A DNA stretch of 64,000 nucleotides from Bacteroidales bacterium. Its GTDB lineage: Bacteria > Bacteroidota > Bacteroidia > Bacteroidales > JAADJA01. Both the position numbers and the translations under genes were made by a program. This document shows positions 57,560-64,000 of this stretch, piece after piece. The notes below the pieces were generated by a model that saw nothing but the letters and a program-made list of their open reading frames with translations, searched no databases and was not told the DNA's origin. Position 1 is the first letter of the stretch. Each line of letters opens with the position of its first letter. The stretch spans positions 1-64,000 of the forward strand of contig JAGVPB010000037.1 in the NCBI GenBank assembly GCA_020052415.1, in the 5' to 3' direction.

Positions 57560-58390
57560 ATGAAAACCCGTCAACCTGCTGTAGCAGGATCATTTTATCC
57601 TGGAAATAAAGCGGCCATTATAAATCTCCTTACCGGCGTGATGATTAAAGAAGCGCCGTTAATCGATAGAAAGCTATCGCAAAAAAAGATCATCGGTGCA
57701 GTAGTACCTCACGCTGGTTATATGTTCTCTGCCTACCAGGCGGTTCATTTTTTTGAAATTCTGAAACATTCGGAACAGCATTTCGACACTTTTTTTATCA
57801 TCAATCCCAATCATACTGGCTATGGCGCCGAAATTGCCCTTGATGAAAACGATTACTGGGAAACGCCTTTCGGAAAAGTTGAGATTGACAGGCAGTATTA
57901 TCCCCTCCTCGGGTTCAGTGAATCTTCATCGGCTCATAAGTATGAGCACTCCGGCGAAGTGATGGTCCCGATGCTGCAGCATTTCCTGGATTATTCCTTT
58001 AAAATCGTTCCGATAACCATGTCGAAGCAAAATCCTCAAAATGCAAAGATCATCGCCGAAGCAATTTTCACTGGCAATAAGGAATTGAAAAAGAAAATCT
58101 GCCTGATTGCCTCCTCGGACTTTTCGCATTATGTTGATCCGAAAGAAGGCAAGCGATTGGACCGTTATGTGATTGATGAAATTTTAAACTTGAATGCAGA
58201 AGGAATTTACAAACAAATAAAAGAAAAACAGATCACTGTTTGCGGCTATGGCCCGATCATGACGCTGATTGAGTATTCGAAACTAGTAACCGACAGTCCC
58301 ATCTCGCATATTTTAAAGATCGGCCACTCCGGTGAAGTGATCCCATCGGAGGAGGTAGTGGATTATGTGAGTATGATGGTGAATGAGTAA
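57560..58390 (+). CDS. amrB: Memo-family protein (AmmeMemoRadiSam system protein B)
   Basis: The 276-residue protein has the Memo signature RQPAVAGSFYPGNKAAI, IGAVVPHAGYMFSAYQAVHFF (His), FIINPNHTGYG, HSGEVMVPMLQHF and IASSDFSHYVDP. Memo-like proteins are related to extradiol dioxygenases and in bacteria belong to a three-part system with AMMECR1 and a radical-SAM protein; those partners are not in the window. It starts 10 bp after the broken T9SS gene. Confidence 0.9.
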   Translation: MKTRQPAVAGSFYPGNKAAIINLLTGVMIKEAPLIDRKLSQKKIIGAVVPHAGYMFSAYQAVHFFEILKHSEQHFDTFFIINPNHTGYGAEIALDENDYWETPFGKVEIDRQYYPLLGFSESSSAHKYEHSGEVMVPMLQHFLDYSFKIVPITMSKQNPQNAKIIAEAIFTGNKELKKKICLIASSDFSHYVDPKEGKRLDRYVIDEILNLNAEGIYKQIKEKQITVCGYGPIMTLIEYSKLVTDSPISHILKIGHSGEVIPSEEVVDYVSMMVNE

Positions 58391-58434
58391 AAATAATCGT
58401 TCAGGATACGGTATAATTCATCACACAAATTTTC

Positions 58435-58458
58435 ACGCTAAGACGCTAAGTCGCAAAG
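58435..58458. repeat. Octamer tandem repeat before hicBA
   Basis: ACGCTAAG ACGCTAAG TCGCAAAG, period 8. A related array follows hicBA at 58903. Confidence 0.75.
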
Positions 58459-58486
58459 AATAATTAATTTTGCTAAAAAGAAGTTT

Positions 58487-58675
58487 ATGAAAACAAAATA
58501 TATCTACTGGAAAGAAGGCAAATGGTGGATTGGCTATCTTGAAGAATATCCCGATTATTTGACACAGGGATCAACGCTTGAGGAATTAATAGATAATCTG
58601 AAAGATATATACCATGAACTGACAAGCGGTTCCATACCATCGGTGAGAAAAACCGGCACTCTGGAAATTGCATGA
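58487..58675 (+). CDS. hicB: HicB-type antitoxin
   Basis: The 62-residue protein has the partial RNase H-like HicB fold: YIYWKEGKWWIGYLEEYPDYLTQGSTLEELIDNLKDIYHEL. It neutralises the HicA RNase. Unlike many HicB it lacks a C-terminal DNA-binding domain. Overlaps hicA by ATGA. Confidence 0.88.
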   Translation: MKTKYIYWKEGKWWIGYLEEYPDYLTQGSTLEELIDNLKDIYHELTSGSIPSVRKTGTLEIA

Positions 58676-58848
58676 AAAGAAGAATTTTGATAAAGAAATT
58701 GCAGGAAAAGGGTTGTGTATTAATCAGGCATGGTGGTAAGCATAATTGGTATTTAAATCCAAAAACGAACCGATCCCAGCCTGTTCCGAGGCACACTGAT
58801 ATAAATGAATACCTGGCAAAGCATATCCTTAAAATGCTTGGCGATTAA
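58672..58848 (+). CDS. hicA: HicA-type mRNA interferase toxin (too short for the ORF track)
   Basis: The 58-residue protein begins MKRRILIKKLQEKGCVLIRHGGKHNWYL, which is the HicA double-stranded-RNA-binding fold with the catalytic His region (RHGGKHNWY), followed by NRSQPVPRHTDINEYLAKHILKML. It cleaves mRNA when free. Its ATG overlaps the hicB stop, in the antitoxin-first order. The ORF list omits it because of its length. Confidence 0.88.
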   Translation: MKRRILIKKLQEKGCVLIRHGGKHNWYLNPKTNRSQPVPRHTDINEYLAKHILKMLGD

Positions 58849-58902
58849 CTTCCCCTTTATTTTTACCATTTATACTGAATAATTCACCTTTCAAACTTCT
58901 AC

Positions 58903-58926
58903 ACGCAAAGGCGCGAAGACGCAAAG
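58903..58926. repeat. Octamer tandem repeat after hicBA
   Basis: ACGCAAAG GCGCGAAG ACGCAAAG, period 8; related to the array at 58435. No gene in 58849-59136 otherwise. Confidence 0.75.
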
Positions 58927-59070
58927 ATTTACTAAAGCTTATTGTTTAACTCCATGTTATAGAGCATCGCAACTGACAATCAAACAACCAATATAATCAA
59001 TTTTATTAAATTATGATTTGATCCCTTCATTGAGATCGTTTGAAATTAATAATACATTCGGATTTCTTCT

Positions 59071-59078
59071 TAAATTTG
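59071..59078 (+). promoter_or_regulatory. -7 box TAAATTTG for the E2 gene
   Basis: TAnnTTTG 58 bp before the ATG at 59137. Confidence 0.35.
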
Positions 59079-59136
59079 CAAACTTTAAAAAACACCCTTT
59101 GTTTATCTCACAAAGCAAGTTTGAAAACGAAATATT

Positions 59137-60429
59137 ATGGCGATATTCGAAGTAGTAATGCCCAAATTAGGTGAAAGCATCATTGAAGCAACAATAACCA
59201 AATGGCTCAAAAAAGAAGGAGACATGGTTGCAGAGGACGATGCCATTGTTGAAATTGCGACCGACAAGGTAGATTCGGAAATTCCTTCGCCGGTAGAGGG
59301 TAAACTTAAAAAAGTTCACTACTCCGAAGGAGAGGTTGTTCCTGTGGGAGCTGTTATCGCATTAATTGATATGGATGGAAACGGTTCACCTGAAATACCA
59401 TCTCCGGAAATTAAATTACAGGAAGCTGAAAAAGCAAATAAACCTGAATCAAAGTTAGAAACAGTAATTATTCCAACAACTGGTAATGATGATGATCAAA
59501 GCGGAAGGTTTTACTCTCCATTGGTAAAAAGCATAGCCGGAAAAGAAAATATCAGCCTCAGTGAATTAAATTCATTACCGGGAAGCGGAAAAGACGGCAG
59601 GGTTACAAAAAATGATCTCCTGAAATTTATAGATGACAGAAAATCCGGGAAGTCACCTCAAATTTCTTCCGGCTCATCTGTTTCGAAGGCAATTGCATCA
59701 CCTGCAGTTATTGCCAGCGCCGGGGATGAAATCATCGAAATGGACCGCATGCGCCGCCTGATAGCCGATCACATGGTAATGTCCAAGCATACCTCTCCGC
59801 ACGTTACTATGTTTCATGAGGTAGATATGACACGGGTAGTTAACTGGAGAAATAAAATCAGGGAACAATTTGAAAAACGTGAAAAGGAGAAACTGACTTT
59901 TACGCCCATTTTTATTGAAGCTGCCACCAAAGCGCTCAGAGACTTTCCATTGGTCAATGCCTCTGTTGACGGCTACAGTATTATTAAAAGGAAGAGCATC
60001 AACATAGGTATGGCAACTGCTTTACCGAGCGGCAATCTTATCGTTCCTGTAATAAAAAATGCCGATCAGAAAAACCTTGCAGGCCTTGCGAGGGATGTGA
60101 ATGACCTGGCCAACCGTGCCCGGAGCAACAAGCTTAGTCCTGATGAAATTCAGGAAGGCACTTTTACAATAACTAATTTCGGTCAATTTGGAAATTTAAC
60201 CGGTGCTCCAATCATCAATCAGCCTCAGGTTGCGATACTTGGAGTGGGGACAATTCAAAAAAAGCCCGTTGTTGTTGAAACTGAATCCGGTGATGTATTC
60301 GCTATCAGGCAAATGATGATCCTGTCCCTTGCATTCGACCACAGAGTTGTTGATGGGTCTCTGGGAGGAATGTTCCTTCAGAGGGTTGCCAAATATCTTC
60401 AGGAATTCGATATCAGCCGGACAGTATAA
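59137..60429 (+). CDS. 2-oxoacid dehydrogenase complex E2 (dihydrolipoamide acyltransferase)
   Basis: The 430-residue E2 has one lipoyl domain (VEIATDKVDSEIPSPVEG with the lipoylated Lys, about 1-80), a peripheral-subunit-binding domain (FYSPLVKSIAGKENISLSELNSLPGSGKDGRVTKNDLLKF, about 125-165), and the catalytic CAT domain ending in AFDHRVVDGSLGGMFLQ with the His/Asp pair. It transfers acyl groups to CoA in the pyruvate, branched-chain or 2-oxoglutarate complex; the E1/E3 genes are not adjacent, so the substrate is undetermined. Confidence 0.9.
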   Translation: MAIFEVVMPKLGESIIEATITKWLKKEGDMVAEDDAIVEIATDKVDSEIPSPVEGKLKKVHYSEGEVVPVGAVIALIDMDGNGSPEIPSPEIKLQEAEKANKPESKLETVIIPTTGNDDDQSGRFYSPLVKSIAGKENISLSELNSLPGSGKDGRVTKNDLLKFIDDRKSGKSPQISSGSSVSKAIASPAVIASAGDEIIEMDRMRRLIADHMVMSKHTSPHVTMFHEVDMTRVVNWRNKIREQFEKREKEKLTFTPIFIEAATKALRDFPLVNASVDGYSIIKRKSINIGMATALPSGNLIVPVIKNADQKNLAGLARDVNDLANRARSNKLSPDEIQEGTFTITNFGQFGNLTGAPIINQPQVAILGVGTIQKKPVVVETESGDVFAIRQMMILSLAFDHRVVDGSLGGMFLQRVAKYLQEFDISRTV

Positions 60430-60669
60430 AGATTTGACAATTTTAAATTCTATAAGTCAATTTAATTTGCTTGTTTTCAGTTCCAATTAAGATTTCAAGT
60501 AAATTTGGGTCGTGAAAAAGACAGTAATTAAAGAAACTTTAGTCAAAACATAGTTTTATAAATTTTTACTAAATAAAAATATTAATGATCAAATCATTCC
60601 GGATAAATTAAAATAACCTTTACACTACTTGCAAAATAACATCCGGAATGATTTTTAAAATAACGACCA

Positions 60670-61494
60670 ATGGAACTTAATCTGACCCGCCCAATTGTTT
60701 TCCTTGACCTTGAAACCACCGGCGTTAATGTAGCTCTTGACAGGATAGTTGAAATCTGCCTGTTAAAATATTTACCAGGAGGTGCGTCAGAAGTACTCAC
60801 GGAACGCATTAATCCCACCATTCCAATTCCCGTACAATCTACAGCCATTCATGGTATCTGCGATGATGATGTTAAGGATAAACCAACTTTCGCGAAACAA
60901 GCGTCAGTTTTTTCGAAGTTTATTGGTAATGCAGACCTCTCAGGATATAATGTAATTAAATTCGATATTCCATTGTTGGTAGAAGAATTTTTAAGGGCAA
61001 ATGTTGATTTTGAGCTTAAAGGAAGAAGAATAGTTGATGTACAGAATATTTTCCACAAGATGGAACCCCGTACACTTTCTGCAGCATATAAGTTTTATTG
61101 CAGCAAGGAATTGATTGATGCACATTCAGCTGAAGCCGATACCATTGCGACACTTGAGGTTCTAAAAGCCCAACTGGACAAATATGAAAAAACTGCATTT
61201 CAGGATAAGAATGGAAATGTAAGTTATCCGGTGAAAAATGACATGCATGCCTTATCCGAATTTTCATACCAGAATAAAAATGCAGATCTTGTCGGTCATA
61301 TTATTTTTGACGATAAGGATGAAGAGGTCTTTAATTTCGGGAAATACAAGGGCAAGTCGGTCGCAAAAACCTTTGGAATAGAACCCCAATATTATGACTG
61401 GATGATGAAGAGCCAGTTTCCCCTTTCGACAAAAAAACTGATAACGGCTATTTATTTACGTGGATTCAATAAAGCTTCAGTAAGTCTTAAGTGA
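60670..61494 (+). CDS. DnaQ-like 3'-5' exonuclease
   Basis: The 274-residue protein has a DEDDh exonuclease domain: IVFLDLETTGVNVALDRIVEI (Asp/Glu), GYNVIKFDIPLLVEEF (Asp), and HSAEADTIATLEVL (His/Asp). The C-terminal part VFNFGKYKGKSVAKTFGIEPQYYDWMMKSQFPLSTKKLI is a DUF3820-like segment often fused to such exonucleases in Bacteroidota. It may act in DNA repair or nucleic-acid turnover. Gap 60430-60669 is AT-rich with no feature seen. Confidence 0.88.
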   Translation: MELNLTRPIVFLDLETTGVNVALDRIVEICLLKYLPGGASEVLTERINPTIPIPVQSTAIHGICDDDVKDKPTFAKQASVFSKFIGNADLSGYNVIKFDIPLLVEEFLRANVDFELKGRRIVDVQNIFHKMEPRTLSAAYKFYCSKELIDAHSAEADTIATLEVLKAQLDKYEKTAFQDKNGNVSYPVKNDMHALSEFSYQNKNADLVGHIIFDDKDEEVFNFGKYKGKSVAKTFGIEPQYYDWMMKSQFPLSTKKLITAIYLRGFNKASVSLK

Positions 61495-61530
61495 TTCTAT
61501 CGTTTATCGCTCATGAAGAAGCATAAAAAA

Positions 61531-61661
61531 GAGGCTGTCTCAAAAGTCATTTTTTAACTCAATGGTCATGTTGAGCCTGTCGAAACATGATTGATTTACA
61601 GAATGATACACATTTCGACAAGCTCAATGTGACCATCCTTTTTGATTTTTCAGACAGCCTC
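61531..61661. repeat. Long imperfect inverted repeat (MITE- or terminator-like)
   Basis: GAGGCTGTCT (61531-61540) pairs perfectly with AGACAGCCTC (61652-61661). Inside, TGGTCATGTTGAGCCTGTCGAAA pairs with TTTCGACAAGCTCAATGTGACCA with three mismatches, two of them G-U type. It is 131 bp between convergent genes with no ORF. Confidence 0.75.
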
Positions 61662-61682
61662 TATTTTATTAATGGTGAAGTT

Positions 61683-63350
61683 CTATTTCTTAATAACTTT
61701 AAGCATTTCAGTTCTCCCATCATAATTTACTTTTAACAGGTAAAACCCATCCGGTATATTTTGTGAACCATTTAATCTGATATAATTATCCGTTCCGGTA
61801 AATTCGAAACTCATTACTATCTTACCGGTAATATCCATTATTTCAGCGCTCACTCCTGTCATTGAATTGGCATTTGCTATGCTGATATTTATTTCGTCCG
61901 TAAACGGATTGGGGAAGATATTCACAGCAAGATTTGGAACCAGTTTATTATCTATTACCGTGAGTATGCTGTTTGCAAGTACATAATCCGGTATTCCGTA
62001 GCCCAGGTATGCATCTGGATTATTGGCCTGCGTACCGCTCATTTGAATGGCACTCATCAGTTCAGTATTTCTTTTATCAGGATTGGCCTGCCACAAACAA
62101 GCCACCATTCCGGCAGTAATGGGTGATGAAAAAGACGTCCCGCTTCCATAACTAACCTCACCCGTCCAGGGATCAATAATGGCTGAACCCTGTCCCTGTG
62201 CAACTACATTTGGTTTAATCCGGCCGTCGTAGGTAGGGCCGGTAGAGCTGAATCCGGCATAATTTCCCCCATCGTCAACCGCACCGATGGAGAACACACT
62301 ATCACCATCCGCGGGAGCGCCTATATATTGCCAGGATGATCCCCCTGAATTTCCTGCACTGTTTACCACAATCATTCCCTTACTGGCAGCCAAATCCGCC
62401 CCGATCGTCACGGGAGCGGTATTGCCATCCATATCTTCATAAGTATGGTTTTGTGACGGGTCATCAAATTCGGTATAACCCAGCGACGAATTTATGATAT
62501 CAGCGCCGACACTATCAGCAAATTCTGCACCTGAAACCCAGTTCAGTTCTTCGATCAGATATTCGGAATCACCATCTTCGGTCCTAACCAGCCAGTAATC
62601 AGCTTTTGGAGCAGATCCAACAATATTACCCGGCCAGTAAGCCCCCATGGTCGACAATACCATACATCCGTGGTAGTGCGAACCGAAAATATCCGGGTTC
62701 AAAGGATTTACAAAATCCCGAGATCCTAAAATCTGTCCATTGTTCCATAAACTATCAAAAGCATCAATAATGTCAACATTCATAAAACCGGCATCCAGAA
62801 CTGCAATGATTTTCCCTGCACCATTATATCCCATATCATGCAATGCATCACCATTGAGCATGTGTATTTGATTGTAGGCACCACCATAATCATAGCTGCT
62901 TAAGGATTTAAGCAATTCGTCTTCAGGTATTCCAGAGTATGTTTCTCTTTCAAAAAATGGCTTCGGAAACGTTCCCTGCCTTTTTTCTCCGTTTCCTTTT
63001 TCTACAGATTCCACATAAGGAAGCAGGCTAATTGCATCCAGTGCAGCCGGATCAGTCGTGTATATAGTGACCGAATTCATCCATTTTGAAACTGTAAGTA
63101 TGGTTACACCTGTATTCGCAACACCTTCAATATATTGAGGATTGACAGGTAAATCATTTTCGATAATGTCAATTCCAAACAATACCCGCCGGTCAATAGC
63201 GCGCTGGGTTAAAAAATCTTCCGGATTTTCAATAGAATAAGGGGAATTGTTCTTATCAGTAAATTTTACCCAATACTTGTCAGGACTGACTTGTGAAAAA
63301 ATTACCGCGGAAATAAAAACTGAAATTAACAACAAATAAACTTTCTTCAT
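61683..63350 (-). CDS. Subtilisin-like S8 serine peptidase with T9SS sorting domain
   Basis: The 555-residue secreted protease has a signal peptide (VYLLLISVFISAVIFSQ), a prodomain (about 20-140), and the S8 triad: Asp in KIIAVLDAGFMNVD, His in DIFGSHYHGCMVLST, and Ser in GSGTSFSSPITAGMVA, with oxyanion Asn in VNSAGNSGG. It ends with a type A T9SS sorting domain (VNIFPNPFTDEINISI...GFYLLKVNYDGRTEMLKVI). It is a surface or extracellular protease. A minus-strand -7 box lies at 63375-63382. Confidence 0.92.
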   Translation of the reverse strand: MKKVYLLLISVFISAVIFSQVSPDKYWVKFTDKNNSPYSIENPEDFLTQRAIDRRVLFGIDIIENDLPVNPQYIEGVANTGVTILTVSKWMNSVTIYTTDPAALDAISLLPYVESVEKGNGEKRQGTFPKPFFERETYSGIPEDELLKSLSSYDYGGAYNQIHMLNGDALHDMGYNGAGKIIAVLDAGFMNVDIIDAFDSLWNNGQILGSRDFVNPLNPDIFGSHYHGCMVLSTMGAYWPGNIVGSAPKADYWLVRTEDGDSEYLIEELNWVSGAEFADSVGADIINSSLGYTEFDDPSQNHTYEDMDGNTAPVTIGADLAASKGMIVVNSAGNSGGSSWQYIGAPADGDSVFSIGAVDDGGNYAGFSSTGPTYDGRIKPNVVAQGQGSAIIDPWTGEVSYGSGTSFSSPITAGMVACLWQANPDKRNTELMSAIQMSGTQANNPDAYLGYGIPDYVLANSILTVIDNKLVPNLAVNIFPNPFTDEINISIANANSMTGVSAEIMDITGKIVMSFEFTGTDNYIRLNGSQNIPDGFYLLKVNYDGRTEMLKVIKK

Positions 63351-63374
63351 CTCTTTTATTTTATTTTAGAATTG

Positions 63375-63382
63375 CAAAGGTA
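63375..63382 (-). promoter_or_regulatory. -7 box TACCTTTG for the S8 peptidase
   Basis: TAnnTTTG on the minus strand 25 bp before the ATG. Confidence 0.4.
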
Positions 63383-63586
63383 AAAATAATAACCATCCGG
63401 GGATGTTTCATTTAATATTCATAATTAATAACCCATCGTGAGTTGATCATATTTTCATTTGAATCTGATACGCCATTCAAACGAATCAATCTTCATTTTG
63501 TTTAAAAAGTGTACCTGTTTAATATTTACTGCCAGTGGATTTACGAAAATTAATTTTCTTCACAGATTCAATTTATAATATAGAAG

Positions 63587-63594
63587 TAACTTTG
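63587..63594 (+). promoter_or_regulatory. -7 box TAACTTTG for trmD
   Basis: TAnnTTTG 20 bp before the ATG at 63614. The rest of gap 63351-63613 shows no gene. Confidence 0.4.
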
Positions 63595-63613
63595 CACAAA
63601 TGTGTTTTAAACA

Positions 63614-64000
63614 ATGCGATTGGATATACTCACAATATTCCCGGAAATGTTTGAAGGTGCATTTTCACTTTCAATAATTAAACGTGCACAAACAAAAGGG
63701 CTGGTTGATATTCATATTGCCAACATAAGGGATTATGCCACCAATAAGCACAAGCGTGTGGATGATTATCCCTATGGCGGTGGTTCAGGAATGGTAATGA
63801 TGATTGAGCCGATTGCCCTGTGCATCGAACACCTTCAATCCAAAACCTCCTATGATGAAATTATTTTCATGAGTCCCGATGGTAAGCTTCTTGATCAGAA
63901 AGCTGCAAACAATCTTTCAACATGCAGGAATCTCATGATTTTGTGCGGTCATTATAAAGGAATTGATGAGCGTATCAGGGAAAAATATATTACACGTGAA
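63614..64000 (+). CDS. trmD: tRNA (guanine-N1)-methyltransferase, 3' partial
   Basis: The reading frame runs from the ATG to the window edge (129 codons) and is missing from the ORF track. MRLDILTIFPEMFEGAFSLSIIKRAQ, DYATNKHKRVDDYPYGGGSGMVM and LMILCGHYKGIDERI are the TrmD signature of the knotted SPOUT methyltransferase that makes m1G37 in tRNAs. About half of the gene is outside the window. Confidence 0.95.
   Translation, partial: MRLDILTIFPEMFEGAFSLSIIKRAQTKGLVDIHIANIRDYATNKHKRVDDYPYGGGSGMVMMIEPIALCIEHLQSKTSYDEIIFMSPDGKLLDQKAANNLSTCRNLMILCGHYKGIDERIREKYITRE

Overview
The window comes from a chromosome of a member of the Bacteroidota, probably of the Bacteroidales type. The evidence is: secreted proteins with C-terminal type IX secretion (T9SS) sorting domains (7739, 9758, 38913, 56714, 61683, plus a decayed one near 42793-43765); a PorE-like OmpA/WD40/TPR protein; the DUF1573-yajC-YbbR-coaE cluster; repeated TAnnTTTG (-7) promoter boxes; and large TPR or PAS hybrid sensor kinases. 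The DNA is AT-rich, no tRNA or rRNA gene was seen, and TGA is a normal stop codon here.

Layout. (1) 2-6841 is an accessory, defence-type operon, all on the + strand with tiny gaps or overlaps: the 3' part of an MmeI-like methyltransferase/restriction protein, a DUF2971 protein, two tandemly duplicated pentapeptide-repeat/TIR fusions, a DUF4231 (SLATT-type) membrane protein, a ThsB-like TIR protein, a second small TIR-like protein and a multi-TM protein whose 3' end runs into a REP-like hairpin element. No ThsA is visible, so this looks like an uncharacterised multi-TIR system related to Thoeris. (2) 6752-7450 is a junk-rich boundary with REP-like hairpins, strong palindromes and a possible transposase remnant. 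(3) 7739-11641 holds two Omp28-like T9SS proteins. The second has an in-frame TGA exactly at the first Cys of its CxxC motif, so it is either a selenoprotein candidate or a nonsense mutation. (4) 11826-14296 is the minus-strand housekeeping cluster coaE-YbbR-yajC-DUF1573. (5) 14457-18779 is a tripartite export operon (HlyD-like adaptor, MacB-like permease, TolC-like channel). (6) 19104-35107 holds HHH and TPR proteins, a DUF5916 barrel, a macrodomain protein, an NfeD-like protease, DUF2061, an inositol-phosphatase family enzyme, two hybrid histidine kinases and an EamA transporter. (7) 35231-42635 holds carbamate kinase, ornithine carbamoyltransferase, a GroES-like protein, a DUF6580 membrane protein, a T9SS protein, a MATE transporter and a PIN toxin/antitoxin pair. 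(8) 42793-44319 is a decaying beta-propeller T9SS pseudogene with a REP-like element at its 5' edge, plus an orphan antitoxin-like gene. (9) 44676-64000 is mostly core: PorE-like OmpA, purM, mutL, two rhomboids, an EEP-family protein, an Xaa-Pro peptidase, a broken T9SS protein, a Memo-family protein, hicBA (hicA is missing from the ORF track), a 2-oxoacid dehydrogenase E2, a DnaQ-like exonuclease, an S8 protease and the start of trmD.

A genome-wide style feature is visible: at least nine intergenic spacers are filled with tandem repeats whose units differ in sequence but always have a period of 7 bp. A second repeat family consists of two small hairpins whose first stem shows compensatory base changes between copies. 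These, the TIR operon and the TGA-for-Cys gene are the observations most worth follow-up. Three separate genes carry single premature stops, so local sequence errors or active gene decay must be weighed for each.
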